DNA of 64,000 nucleotides. It comes from Daphnia carinata. Lineage: Eukaryota; Arthropoda; Branchiopoda; Diplostraca; Daphniidae. The DNA is taken from positions 9,028,679 to 9,092,678 of the forward strand of contig NC_081337.1 of assembly GCF_022539665.2 (NCBI RefSeq), written 5' to 3'. The position numbers and the translations under genes were made by a program. This document shows, piece after piece, positions 30,608 to 43,916 of this stretch (position 1 is the stretch's first letter; each line of letters opens with the position of its first letter). Below the pieces are notes generated by a model. That model worked only from the letters and a program-made list of their open reading frames with translations. It was not told the DNA's origin and searched no databases.

Positions 30608-31045
30608 TCATTTCCGTTTTCTTCTCCGGAGCAGCATCACATAGCGCCACCTCCCCCTGACACTTTACGAACCTTGGGTTATTATAGACGAGCCACCCAT
30701 TCATGTTGGCCAGTATCGTTTACTTCTTTTTATAATGGTTAAAGAAAAGGGGGGGGGGGGAAGAAAGAGCCGAAAGAAATAACAATCGTCACAGGGAGGC
30801 CCTAAAGGCCTTTTGGAACATGTCAGTAGCAACGAAAGAAAAAACGACAACTTTTAAAGTGCCTGAATGTTGCCCCCACTGATGGGCTATCGGTTCCCTT
30901 TTTATTTCTTTCGAAAGAAACAACACCAAATGTGTAGCCCGAAATGAATGAATACGAGGTGGGATTGGAGGGCCCCCCTTTTTTTTTGGACAGCCGGAAA
31001 CTGTACAATTACGCAGCATGGTCGTTGAAATTCAATCCACGTATG

Positions 31046-31079
<34 letters not shown>

Positions 31080-31088
31080 AACATATCA

Positions 31089-31096
31089 TGACGTCA
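31089..31096. promoter_or_regulatory. CRE octamer
   Basis: The palindrome ATGACGTCAT lies just downstream of the A-rich tract at 31045-31081. No promoter-like companions are evident. Confidence 0.3.
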
Positions 31097-32525
31097 TAAT
31101 ATGTTAGCGTGTTACGTTTTTGTTTTTGGTTTTTTCCTAGATACGTAGCCTCAATGTCTGTGTACCTTAAGTGAATTCTCGAGCAATTCAAACTGACTTT
31201 GTTGTTTTTGGAGAAACGAACATGTCGCGTAGCTCGTCGAGCACAATCCATTTTTTTTTTTTAGGGAGAGGGCAATGACGATGGAGAACGCATTCTTTGA
31301 TAATACCAATGTTCAGACAACGAATAAAAATAGACAAACAAAAGGAAATTGTTAAGGGGGGGGGGGGAATGTGGATTCGAACAGGACAAAAGAGAATTTT
31401 GATGCACGCGGGACGGGCCGAACGGAGCGCACACGCCAACTCGTCATCAGCCTCAACTTGTTTTTTGTTTCAACAACCCAACGGGCAAGGTCCACATTTT
31501 TTTTTCCCGAAGCAAAAAAAGGGGGGTGGACTTAAAAAATCCGCCTAACAACAAGCCGGAATAACGAAATACCACGGTGAAAAAAAAAATTAAATTAAAT
31601 TATAGAAACGTAATGTAATAAAACCAAAAGAAAAATTAATGAAATACACCCATTCCGTGTACGAATTTTTCCTCCCCGCAAACAACTTTCTGATTGTTTG
31701 TAATCAGTCGCACGCGCACGTTACGTAAGAAACAAAAAAAAACCGCTTAAAGGTCGTATGGTAAGGAACGACGCACTGGAATCGGGGAGATCCTCCGATT
31801 GAAATGAAGTGAAAGCGGCTGTACTCTCCGCCTTGTCGTTTGCAACTCTCTTATTTAAAAAAAAATGCAATCAACTGTGGCAAGGCCTTTCTCATCGCGA
31901 TTGCAAAACACGTCACAAGACAACAAGGTCGAGTCAAGCAAAAATAAAAAAAAAAAAAAAGAACGAGAGGGCCAGACAACACACAGGCTTATTATAGTTT
32001 TGCATCGGCAAACATTCTGACAGCTCTTCATGTTATTTGCCAACTTGCATCTATTCGTTTTTTGAAAACTAGGGCGAATGTAACCGAAAATGACTTGAAT
32101 TAAATAGCACCACATAGCGAAGTAGATTGGAATAGTTTTTTTTTTTTTAAATAAAAATGCACAGCCCACTGTTAATATAGTCAACCATCATTCATCATGA
32201 ATGAAAGAAAGACGAGAAGAGAGACTCTTACTAGCCGCTGTCACTTGAAGCGAGTCTTTCCCCCGATCAAAAATGGATGAAAGCCGTTGATGGCTCTTTT
32301 TGGGGGCATCCAGATTTTCAGTGCCTACCCCACTCTATATCTTTCGTCTCTCTTTTATTTTTTTTTTTTTTTCCTTGAGAAAGAATTGCCCCGCGGTGCA
32401 AAGGCTGAAAAATGAGATACTAGAAGCAAAAAAAAAGGGTTTTTTTTTGTTTTTTTTTTTTTTGCCTTGGTTTTGTCGGTCGTCTCGTGTAACACATAAA
32501 CTTTTAGAGAAGAGTTTTGCATACG

Positions 32526-32565
32526 AAGAGAGAGAGAAAGAGAGAGAGAGAGAGAAAGAAAGAGT
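32526..32565. repeat. (GA)n / GAAA microsatellite
   Basis: An interrupted GA tract with GAAA insertions. Confidence 0.85.
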
Positions 32566-35430
32566 GAGTACGTGAGAGCCACCACGTCTGGTTGCTAACA
32601 CGCGTTTCCTATTTAGTGTATAGTAACACTGTGATGTATACACATATATTGAAATGTTTACTAATATCGCGTATGTGGGTCCGCATTGGCTATGCCATCA
32701 GAGACGATCGTACGTGCAGTCAATCTTGTCGTCCCAAAAAAACATTTCTTTTAAGTTATTTAAATTAAAATTGAACGGATTTGTTTGTTTGTTTTTTTTC
32801 TCTTATTCGCAACAACTGTCGCCTTCCTCTGCATATCATTTTGTTTGATGAAAAAAAAAAATACCTCGTTTACGAAATCGGGTTTTTTTGCTGATGGCCG
32901 ATTTTTCTGGTCGTTTTATTTATTTTTATTTTTTGCTTTACACCAAACGCCCCAGAAAGAGAAGAAAACACACACAAAAAAAATTACCGCGTTTTGAATT
33001 TCCGTTTATGATAATGAGACCGCGCGCTCGTGCCAAACATGCCGATTTCCTCCCAATAGCATCCGGCCAGCATTTTTTGTTTTATTTTTTTTTAAATCAA
33101 GATATCGTTTCTCCTTTTTTTTTTTGTTTCTTGAACTCGTTTTTAGTTCCATGTGCACGTCATCTATGCATTTTTATGGGTCCTTATCTTATTATATCCA
33201 TTGCAATATCATTTACAGTGGTATCGTTCTCAACATTTTTGTCGTTGAAAATTGTCGTTGGCCGTGTTGATTCAATTTTTTTCGAACTGTGTTAAGTCAA
33301 CGTCTCGCTTTAGATTGTGGTAAGAAACCCCAAATCTTGTGTGTGTGTCAAAGGGGAAAAGACAAACACTTGCATCGAATGATATCACGTCGCCATATAA
33401 AGCGCACGAGTAGAAAGATTGAACATTGAGATAAGAAAATAGTCGTCCCCTCTCTCGTTCGTCAACATCAACTTGTAAACTGGGAACCAACAAAACGATG
33501 TGCTTGTCGGCGTCATGCCATCCAGCCACGCCCTGTAACTGGAAAAACGGTCTCGGGATAATTCTAATGAATTTATTTATGTCACTTAAAAGGCATTGTC
33601 GAGTTTCATGTGCGTCAAGAATCACGCATTCGTTATGGCGTTTGTCGTTCATGTGTTTCTGTGCTGCATTTATTCGAGCCATTTAAGCCAATCTTTTTCC
33701 AGTATTTATCTCTTGTTATTGTTTTCAATTTCGCGCACGCAGGAGCGGCATTTTCAAAATAGCATTTCCTTTCGTTTTGCATTCCAATAAGCCACACGTA
33801 CAAATTGCCGATTGCGCAAACAAGCGCAGGATGCGCCATCCGATACGACAACAATGTTGCCCATGTCTCGGCTCTTTCGCTTGATCAGACCCCCCATCTC
33901 GGCTTGTCTTCCATGCATTTATCTCGCACTGTGCGACGTTGTGACATTGTATCCATACATCTCCCTACCGCATCTTACGTAGACTGGCCTTTTATTTTTC
34001 CTAGTTTTTAATTTTTTTATTTTTTTTACGGGATTTTATCCTTGGACCGCGTCCTCGCCCTCGCCCTGACCCCCATACGATAGATCCCAAGTGCGCCGAA
34101 GCCTCGTCCTCACAAGTTTGTTGTTTGTCTGTGGACATGAAAATGATAATAAAAAGAAAAGAGGACTTTACTTTCAGGGAAAGGAGGAGGGAGGGGAGCG
34201 ACATACATAACAAACATTTTTGAATAACAACCAAGATATACAGACACACACACACACGAAAAAAGAGAGAAAAACATTTTCCTGGCCGGTATTCGCAAGG
34301 CACTTTTTCCGGGAAAAGCGATCGCACGTGACATTGATGAGAATTTTTTCTTTCGCCTTTCTTTTTTTTTTTTTTGCAAGACACAGCGACGAGTTTTATT
34401 CTTGTGTTGCATGAATATTTATGGTGTCGTGATCCATACCAAAAAAGGAGCCCTTAAGAAATTAGACGCAATCAAAACACGAAAAGGAGATGTTTCTTTT
34501 TTGTTTTTGTTTTTTTATTCCTTGTTTTTCTTTGTTTTGTATTGTTTTTTTGTTTTCTTTCAATTAGACACAACAGGGCGCCAGAAGCGCTGTTGATGCG
34601 GTTGTGTTGCCAACCGCAATCGGAGCGGGCAGCGCAGACGGAAAGACGGGCATGTAATAGCCCGAGCTGCTTCTTCAATTCTTTTTCAATAAGCGCTCGG
34701 TCGCAAGACTGGAATTTCCTGGCAATTATTTGGGGTTCTCTTTTATAACTCTATACGTGTCTGGTTGAAAGAGTTGTCAAGCCGCAGCCTTAAAGTCCAT
34801 ATCCCCCGCCAACAAAACATTGTGACGGGCAGTCACAGAACAATTGGCTTCATTGGCAACGGGGGGAACCGCTTTTTCGTGAATTGATTTTGATTTTGAA
34901 TTGATAAAAAAGAACTGTAACTACGTTTAAAAAAAAAAAAAAAAAAAACCGCGCACAGTATGTGACGTAGCCACGCAGACACCATCGATAATGACCGGCA
35001 AAAACCCGTTGTACTTTGCATGTAAAATCAAAACATTTCGATACTAATCATATGGCGCAAGCGAATGATGATCAATAATGTTAACCACCACCGTTGGTGA
35101 GTGTGGAATTTCACATGGGTATTTCCATCTTTTTTATTTGGTTTCTCACTTCTTTTTTTTTTTTTTTTTTTTAAATCCCGCCCTTGGTTTTTGATAACAT
35201 TTTTTTGAGAGGAGATTTTGTCCTTTTTTTTTTTTTTTTTTTTTTTACTATATTTTAAATCTAGACATATTTTTTTTGTGTGAGTTGTCTTCTTTTTATA
35301 TGAAAGAAGGATGTCACACGTCAGCGGCGCCGTTCGTACGGCATGATCCGATTCCGTTGATCGAGTCGGCACTTGGCACCAGCTGACTTGTCGACGAGAC
35401 GGGCATTACACGGCGACTAGAGTCGGGCGA

Positions 35431-35467
35431 TATAAAAAGACGGAAAGGATTTGGTGGAACCCACACT
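35431..35467 (+). promoter_or_regulatory. Weak candidate core promoter, TATAAAAAG
   Basis: TATAAAAAG (35431-35439) is followed 32 bp later by CCACACT with A at 35463, which fits YYANWYY. The upstream 40 bp are GC-richer than the surroundings. There is no supporting CRE, CCAAT or downstream exon, so confidence is low. Confidence 0.15.
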
Positions 35468-36665
35468 CTTTTTATTTTTTAATTCCCACCAAAACGTTAA
35501 GGAAATAGAGTCCCTATTTAAAAAAAAAAAAATAATAATAATAAATGCCGATTCAAAACATTTTTGCTCGTTCAATTTTTTAATCTTTTTATATTTTTTT
35601 ATCGTCTTTTTAGTTTAAAAGAAATACTTCCAGATATAATCAGCTTATCCGGTCGTTTTCATTCTTTCAGTTTCCCTTTAACTCTTGAGCACTGTGCGCG
35701 CATGTATTCACTCAACTGTGTGTTTGCGTGTGTGCAAGATTTCTTTCTATTTCACACTCCAGTTGGGAGCTTTTCAGAGTTTGGGATATCGAGATGCGTA
35801 TCATAACGGTTCGCAAGTTTTCTCCCGTAACCGTATACATAAGCTTCCTTTTTTTTTTTTCACTCTTTGCAATGCTTGCTCGTTTCTCCCCCTTTTTTTT
35901 CGCCTTGTATTCTTTCCTTATCTTTATTTGATTTCATAATATTTCAAGTGTGAGGAAGGGCACACAGTCAAAAAGCGGCACATGCAAGAGAATAAGGGAA
36001 AGATTATGAAGGCAACACACATACACACACACAAAAAAAAAAATGAAAGAAGAAAAGGGTATTGAAATAAGGCAACAGCAGCCGACTGCATTTTACGCCA
36101 TTTGACGTATTTACGAGTCCGTCCGCTTGCCGACCGGGGGAGAAGAACTCCGAACAAAAAGAAAAAAAAAATGGTTCAGTTTTGGATACAGGAGGGTAGT
36201 AGTTTATAAGAGAAAGAGATGTGGCATGAGGACATCAAGAGAGAGGAGCCAAAAAAAAAGAGTTGAGATAGAGTCGACGAGACGAAGAATCCCATGGAGG
36301 GGGGGGGGGGAGTGGATGACGAGGCTTGTGGCGCTCCGTTCACGCGCCGCAAGACATTCCAGCGGCTGTCTAGACTGCTAAATCGTTTTTCTTTTTTCTT
36401 CTTTTTAATCGCGGACCACACGGTTATGTAGTCTGTTAGCGTGGGGAGGTCTTTGCTTTGGCTCTTCATTCGAGCTTGGATGAAGGCAAAAAAGACAGAC
36501 ACATAGAACATAAGAAGGAGAGAAATGGCTAGCTTAACCAGTTCAGTAAACGAGACAAGGCAGAGAATGGGCACGTTACACATAGAAGAGGAATCGAAGA
36601 GTAGTATGAAGAAACAGAAGAGGAGAACGTGACGCATACCACACCAGCAGCGGCCAAAATAAAGA

Positions 36666-37210
36666 ATGTGCCCTATCGATACGTGGGGACCACATGTAAT
36701 AATGAAGAGAAAAGAAATCCATACTCTCTTTTCCCGATGTTCTTTTATTTTTATTTATTTATTTTTTTCCTTTTTGGCATCGGAAAATAGGCAAAAACAA
36801 AATAAGAGAAGAACGAGTGTAAAGGGAGAGGTCGTTACGCAGGCATGGGTTGTGTACGATGCCGGCACAATGCGATGGGGAACGGCGGGAGTAGAAAAGA
36901 TCATCGTGTACATAACAGAAAAGAAAAATATTATTTTTATTTTATTTTTTTCTTATGAAAGAATTTTTTTAAAAATCCCTTTCTTTTTTCTCTCGTTTGA
37001 TCTTTTGTGTCTCCATATCCGCGTTGTTTCTTTTATATCGCGATCGAGAGAGCGGGAATTGTCATCGTCCGAGTTACAACACGCAGTTGCCGAGCCAAAT
37101 GACACACCATCAGAGGCTCGTTTGTGCCAGCCAGCAAACGCATTACGGGATGCAAGTGACACGCCCATTTTGGCTCTCGCATCGCCTTGTTTTCGTCTGT
37201 CAAGTCCTTC

Positions 37211-37268
<58 letters not shown>

Positions 37269-37448
37269 CACGACGCCCGAAACGATAAGCGATCTATACA
37301 AAAAGAAAGAAAGAAAAAAAGACGTAGCCGTTCGTCGCCTTCTCCCTGTCGTCTACCGAAGAAAAAGACTTGTCTTATGCAAATGTGTGCGTGCGGTCTT
37401 TTCTATATCTCTATGGTCGCTGGGCTTTTTCATCCCTATTGTGTCTAA
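36666..37448 (+). other. 260-codon open frame, probably not coding
   Basis: The frame crosses a (TC)n microsatellite that encodes a Ser/Leu run, and it has Phe- and Lys-rich runs from T and A tracts. A frame shifted by one base is also open for 159 codons over 36997-37476, and the minus strand is open for 71 codons. I see no domain, signal or transmembrane pattern that sets it apart. The microsatellite removes stop codons and so inflates the length. Confidence 0.6.
37216..37264. repeat. (TC)n microsatellite, about 49 bp
   Basis: An uninterrupted CT tract inside the 260-codon open frame at 36666-37448. It accounts for a Ser/Leu run in that frame. Confidence 0.94.
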
Positions 37449-38873
37449 CATGGTCGACATGCTCAACTGCGTTTGACCAGTGCCGCTAAACAATCATTTC
37501 TATGCTATTGCCACTGCGATGGAAATCTACTACACAAACTCTCGACTCTCTTTTTGTTTCTATTTGAAAAAAAAAAAGAACACATTTTTATTTGCTACCA
37601 GTATTCTATCGTTTCCGTTAAGTAGATACTTGAACTGCTGAATTCGTGATATCCACGTCGAGGGGGCAAAGCGGTAGTTCTCCATGACTACACGTTTTCC
37701 CCGATAAAAAAAATCGATTGACGATCGCCGATATCCGCAGATGACTTTTCCACCCAAACGCATTGATTCCTCAACGTCGTTACGATTAAGCTTAATGCCT
37801 TATAAAAAATTGAAAGAAAAAAGCGCATCCTGTTTCTGTTAATCGTGTAATCCGTTGGTCAATACTCTTCCGCTTAGAGTAGAACGTGTGCAATAGAAAA
37901 TGGCAGCATTGATTTTTTTTTTACTGAATGGACAAGATGATTTTTATGATTGCCCTCATCGGTACCCGAAGATGAGTTTATACGGAAAATAAAGAAGGGC
38001 TATTTTCGTGTTAGATAACATCACACTCGCTCTCCGTCCCTTCTCTTCAGATGTATCGATTGTTTTTTGTTGTGCTCACGTAACATAGACGACCCTCTTC
38101 AACTACCTCTGGCCATTTCTCTTTCCCTATGCACATTTTTGTTTTTTTCTTTTGCTCATCTAGTATACAAAGCACGGTAAAAACAAAAAAAATATATGTA
38201 TTTGGCTGGACTTTTGCTTTCTCTCTCTCTGGACTTTAGCAGTCGATAGTTTGGCCCGTACTCGCTAACGTACATCAAACGTCCAAGCAGGGTAGACCCT
38301 CTTCATCCGATTTGCTCGTCCCCCCCCCCCTGCAGGCTCTTGAGTCACGTTCTCTTTTATTTGAGGTCTAACACACACGCGCGCGCCTGGCATATTAAGA
38401 GAGAGGGAAAAAAAAAACGGCATCGTTCAATTTGACCCTCCAATATTGTGTGTGACTGCATTTGATGGCTTCGTCTTATAATTTGTACGTGTATACTATT
38501 TGTGAGCGTTCTCTAACAATTCCATGGGCGCCCACCGTTCTTTCCCATGATGATATCGACATCTCTTTTATGTATTTACCAGAGACATGCCCACATCTTT
38601 TTTTTTAATTATTATTATTCCAAATGTCCTGTACGCCAACATTTCGGTTGCAATGTTTGTTTGTTTTTTTGCGATCGTAAACGACACGAGGATCTATATA
38701 GCGAAGGGATATCGAATTTATTTGTAGACACCTTCGAAAGCTTGTTTGTGGGGGTGAGGTGTTGTTTTCTAGCCCGTGCGGCGTGTTTACAAGGAGATAG
38801 AAAAAAAAAAAGAAAAAAGGTCAAGAGAACTCTGTGAGACGATGCATCGATTTGAGGCTTAAGTCTTTCGGGA

Positions 38874-38889
38874 GGGGGGGGGGGGGGGG
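38874..38889. repeat. G16 homopolymer
   Basis: A pure G run preceded by GGGA. Confidence 0.95.
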
Positions 38890-39928
38890 CTGCACCGTGT
38901 CTCTTTTAGACGCGATATCGACGACGTTGTTTGGCCATCTTATGGTCACTATTTGTCCGTTCTATTACCAGAGGAAGAAAAAAGAAAAAATAAGAGGGAC
39001 AGATAATAAAAAAACAAACAAGACGACGGCCATTGAGGCCAAACTTTTTTGCGGCTCTATTTTACTTGTCTCTTGTTCATATAGACATTTTCTTTAGGGC
39101 CGTTGCTGCCCCTCATCTAGCGAATCCCTTCATCCATCCATTCAACGTAGACTTTTTTTTTTTCTTCTTCTTCCTTCGTCTGCTCCCTTTCCGTCTCTGT
39201 CTCTCTCGCAGTTTCTTATTTCCACTGTGTGCGTGCGTGCGTGCAAAAAGTCTGATAGCCCTACAGCCGCTGCCTTCCATGATATTAGTTCCAGTTCGCT
39301 AGTGACGCGCACCAACTGTCCGAATGAAACAAAAAGTCGTCCGTCGTTGGGCGGAAGATTGGCGGACTGGAGGTCACCATTTTTTGTTTTTGTTTTGTTT
39401 GTTGTTGCAATCTTTTGTTTTCTCTTGCGTTTGCCAAAGGATGCGACGTCAAGGTCCTTTATTTGTTGGATCAATTTTTTTTTAATATTTTATTTTGCTG
39501 TCGTCGTTTTGTCTTCACAGACTTGCGGAGGTCGTGCGGTCAAGAAATTGCGCTGACAATTGGTATAACCTATTACGGTCTGATTCTGCAGTGCGAACTT
39601 TGGAACTTGACTTGCACGAGGCTAAGAATTCGTGAAATCAAGCAATTCAGCGAACGTTTCTTGGAAAACGAAAATCAATAAATATTTCCGTCTCCCTAAA
39701 ATATACACGTCAAATGTATTTATGAGCTACGAGAGCCACCGTTCTCGGGACTCACGAGATGGAAAATGTGTGTCTTTGTGTAGCCAAGCAAACTGAAGGG
39801 ATCCAATTGTCTTTCCACGTCTTCTTCCGTTCGTCTCCTTGTTTCTTCTTTGTTTTTCCTTCTCTCTCCCCCCCCTACTGTTTTCGACGTTGAGATGTTC
39901 TTTACCAATGACGCAATCTTGCCGAGCT

Positions 39929-39936
39929 TGACGTCA
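39929..39936. promoter_or_regulatory. CRE octamer with adjacent TGACGCAA
   Basis: TGACGTCA lies 20 bp downstream of TGACGCAA (39909-39916), a related bZIP-type half-palindrome. The pair could bind CREB/ATF or C/EBP-like dimers. This is inference from motif only. Confidence 0.3.
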
Positions 39937-42110
39937 TACGTAGACGCCGAACAATGTTGGACGCACGGGGGCTATACACATGCATGAACAAGACTGTATG
40001 ACACGGAGGCGGCCAGATGAGGATAGCAGTCCAGGGTGGAAAAGATGGTCTCGTTCCTCGTGAGAAATGGTAGAAAAATTCCAAGCATGTGAATACCGTC
40101 GTTGAAAAGTCAAACAAATAAGCGTTCGAAGCTTCTCAAATAAAGACGTTGAGTTCTTGTGTTTTTTTTTGTTTGTTTTTTTCGTTTTTAAGGGAGAGTC
40201 AGCAGACTCACGTACGCACAAACCGAAAGAAAAAAAAAAAAGGGAAAGATAAGGCCATAGACATAGACACACAGAGCAACCGGAAGTCTATATGTCTGTC
40301 TGTTAGCTGGGTTCCGTCTCATTTCCAGACGATGACCTTTCGTCTAACCATATAGCTTCTTTTTTGTTTTCTTTCGGTCGTCTTACAAACATACGTAGAC
40401 CAATAGTATTTCTCGTGGCCAATTCACGAAACCGAACGAGCACCCAATTATCTTTTTTTTTTTTTTTTTTTTTTTTCTGCTAGTGAAAAACTTTGTTGTT
40501 GGTAAGGGAGCATTGACTATTTGATTGCAAGAAAGGACTTTGTTTTATTTCGGAAACATTCTTATTTATGTGGGGTGTATGTTGAATTTTCACTTGAAAT
40601 TCAAAAGAGAGAAAAAGGCGAGAAACCACAAAGACAGATAAGAAAAGAAAAAAAAATATATTTATCTTATCGCCGAGTTCCAGAATTGTGTGTCAGAGAG
40701 ACATTGTGTGTCTTTCCCCGTTAGGGGTGTCTCTACTAAAAAGAAAGAGAGAGGCTGAAGCTGGAAGAATAGAAGGACGTACACACTGAATAAGTCGAGG
40801 AAGCGTTGTCTGGAACAAAATAAAGAACACTTTATTTTTTATTTAAACCAAAAAAAAAAAGAAAAAAGATACTGTAGATAATATATGGATCTTCGATGTA
40901 GATAAAAAAAAAAAACACGGGGGTAGTTGCAGTTCCATACAATGCGGGGGTGTGCCCATGTTGCTTTGCTTGTCGTGGGTGTGCCTCTGTGTGCGTTTAA
41001 CGGACAGGGACCGGGATCGGCTATAGGGACAGGCAAACATAGAGAGAATAAAAACGTGTGTGTGTGTGTGTATGGAGGGGGGGGGGGGAGTTTCTTCTTG
41101 TGTGCATTACCATCTGTGAGCCGATTGCAGTCCATCAACCCTTTCTCTAGAGAGGAAGGGAATAGTAGAATAGAGCCAAGGGGCTGGTTCTCATGCTCTC
41201 TTCTTTTCGTTCCCCCTTATTTTTTTTTTTTTATAAAGAAATACAAAAAGAAATTATTTAATTTTCTTTAAAATTTTTTTTTTTTTGAATTTTTGAATGC
41301 CCATATCCTGTCCTGGGAAATGTTTTTCATCGCGCGTGTGACTCATTCGTTCGTCGTCTCACGCCTCATTTCATTTCTTTTTTCCCCTTTAAAAAAATTA
41401 GAAAAAAAGGGAAGGAAAAAAAAATGAAGGCGAACTCGTAATGAATGCATGTAATATAGAGATAGAGAAGCAAACGAAAATGTCAAATATTCAAAATGTA
41501 GACTATTTAGTAGCTAAAGTCCCGTGTCACGATACGACAATGTAGAGGATGGAGAGAACGACCGAGAGGCCCTTCTAACAGGATCGAATCAAATATAGAA
41601 GAAAGGCGAAAGAAGACTGATTAGGCTCTGCACATTAGACGGAATAAGGAATGAAGGTCTCTGAGTAGCTGGAGAAAAACTTAGGGAAAAAAAAAAAAGA
41701 GCAGGGATGGGGGGGGGGGGGTATGAGTGTTCCGTGTGTGGATCGGGAACCCGTGCAGCCTGTCGCTTGACGATGACAGCTACGCTGCCACATGTCTGCC
41801 CTGATGGAGTTTTTTAAGACTCTCGTGGGTAGACAAGCAACATGCCCGAAAGGGGCAGAGAGACACAACAGCCGGCCAAGCTAAAGAAGCCCAGTCAGTC
41901 AGAAAAAAAAGAAAAAAAAAAAAAAAAAACCGAGTCAGTTCGCGGGTGTTTTACCCAGGCCTGTACTATTACTATTTGTATACTCAGCTGTGTTAGGAAG
42001 AAAACTATTCTTTTTTACACACAAAAGACAACTGGTTTTTCCTTCCCTTAAGGAAAACTGAATGTACGTTGTTAAAAATGGTACGTTTTTGATCCGCGAT
42101 TGCAGTTGTG

Positions 42111-42135
42111 CGTTTGTTTGTTTGTTTGTTTGTTT
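42111..42135. repeat. (TTTG)n tetranucleotide repeat
   Basis: About five to six GTTT units. Confidence 0.88.
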
Positions 42136-42974
42136 TTCTTGTGTACGGGGCCATCAGGGTGTTGTATCATCACTAGGAAGTTAAATGAGAACTAGTGGAT
42201 TACTTGGGTATAAATTTTGGCGAGTTTGCAGTCACTTTCTTTGACGGCATTTGGCTGTTTGCACTTGGCGATTCCTGGAAAAATACAGAGGACAAACTGT
42301 ACGTTTCCTCATTCCAGTCTGGTGTTTTCTTACCCGGGCAACGACGTGGGCGAGCAAAAAGATCCGAGCGTATAAGAATAGGATTTTCTTTTTCGATCTT
42401 TTTTAAGGCATCACGCAGAAAAGGAGAGAAAAAACAAAACAAATTGAAATTGGAAATAGACGGACGTAGTACTGTATAGTAAAATAACAAACCCGCGTTA
42501 TTTTTCGGTGCCTTCGTTAGTCGGAAAAAAAAAAAACGAATGTCTGTTTGGTGGGGGAGGAGGGGGAGCTAAAGAGAAAATAATAAGCGTGCAGCAGGAG
42601 GTAGACAGGAAAATGTACGGCAGGTGTTGTTGCATTGGGCGTCCAGGAAACATTTGCTCTTAAAGGGATGATGACAACAAGCGAGTCCGCCACTGTTAAG
42701 TCGGACAGCAGGCTTACGTAGTATAGAATACAAACCTTGTCTTTCTTTTCCCCCCGTAGAACCAGACACACACGAAAAAAAAAAAAAAAAAATCAAACTT
42801 CTTTAAAAAAGAGAAGATGAAAGAAGAAAGGTTAATATTATATGGCCTAGTGAGAGAAGAAGAAGAAAAAAAAAAAAAGGTCTTCTCTCTCGAGGACATT
42901 TTTGCCGCCGAACTGTAGGGCTGTTATAACGTTATAAGTAACGAGTCGGCAGCAAGAGGGAAAAAAAAAAAAAA

Positions 42975-43916
42975 GTGTACAACGGAGAGAGAGCAAAGGA
43001 GAATAAAAAAGGACGTACTGACGATCTCCGGTGCCTTATACAAGCGGAGCTTGTCTTCTTTTTTTCCCGTCTATATGTACTCTTATTTCAAAACATATTG
43101 ACGAGGGGCTGGCTAGTAAAAGAGATGGAAAAAAGAGAAAACGACCAGCAGCAGCTGCTCCTCACTTCTGTCTTTCTCTTTTTGATGTGTGTGTGTGTGT
43201 GTGTGTGTGTGTTTGTGTGTTTGTGCGCGTTCCCAGTTGGTATTTTTTTTCTTCTTCTTTTGAAAATAGGAGATCGAGAAGGAATGATACACAGAGTCCA
43301 CGTGCTCCCTGCTAGAATGATGTACGCGTACGAGCAGCGAAAACTGATCGAGAAAAGCTTGCAGTTAGTGGGTACACGAGACGATAGAAGCCCTACATCT
43401 TTTTCGGGGGCTGTACATGCAGCATGCTGTCCCCCCCCCCTCCTTTTCACGTGTTTCTTCCACACTTTTAAAGAGCACCAAGAACTCGGAGAAACGGATG
43501 GGGAGAAAAAAGAAAACGACCTATTCAAATGGATCGTATATATAGTCTCTATTGTTGTTCCCGCAGCACTATATCTCTATATTGTTTTCATTCTTTTTTT
43601 TTTTTTTTTTTTTTCTCCTTCTCCTTCTTCATATTATTACGTCTGGTGTGTGTGTGGAAAGGTCTCGACTGCTATGTTCCATCATATGGGCTCACCACCT
43701 GTCCTTTTTTTCTTGCTTCTTCCGCTTAAGACTTTCTTGACAATGCGTGAAAATCGACGAAAAGCAACAAAAGCATTTGATTTCACACTCCCTTTCGTCA
43801 AACTAAAAAATGATAAAAAGGGCAAATTTCGAAACAAATTTATGCTCCATTGGATTTCACTTTATAATGGTGTAAGCGTTACGTCCATCCAGCCGGGTTT
43901 AGCTATGCGTATTTGA
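42975..43916 (+). other. 313-codon open frame, longest in window, probably not coding
   Basis: The frame crosses a GT microsatellite (a Cys/Val run near residues 71-80) and a T run of about 23 bases (a Phe run near residue 210). The segments between are of mixed composition, and the last 80 codons look least repetitive. I recognise no domain. The overlapping minus-strand frame (43088-43528) is 146 codons long. Repeat-driven loss of stops explains part of the length but not clearly all of it. Confidence 0.55.
43186..43211. repeat. (GT)n microsatellite
   Basis: A GT tract inside the 313-codon frame at 42975-43916, giving its Cys/Val run. Confidence 0.92.

Larger units (their letters stand above)
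30608..36665. other. Anonymous non-coding sequence
   Basis: No gene is recognised. G12 runs occur at 30749-30760, 31356-31367 and 36299-36310. 33000-33970 has few homopolymers and a minus-strand frame of 136 codons (33272-33682) of ordinary composition but no known domain. Frames of this length are expected by chance in a window this size. Confidence 0.55.
37449..42974. other. Anonymous non-coding sequence
   Basis: No gene is recognised. It contains C11 (38320-38330), G16 (38874-38889), T24 (40453-40476), G12 (41077-41088), G13 (41709-41721) and a CRE at 39929-39936. Frames are short. Confidence 0.6.

Noticed and set aside
31366-31392. Possible tRNA T-arm (GATTCGAACAGG on the + strand)
   Set aside because: The bases flanking the TTCGAATC loop on the minus strand cannot form the 5-bp T-stem, and no A-box lies at the right distance.
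33272-33682. Minus-strand 136-codon frame of ordinary composition
   Set aside because: No recognisable domain. Several frames of this length are expected by chance across six frames of 64 kb.
36666-37448. 260-codon open frame as a protein-coding gene
   Set aside because: It runs through a CT microsatellite, A-runs and T-runs. A +1 frame is also open for 159 codons over the same segment. No domain or exon structure supports it.
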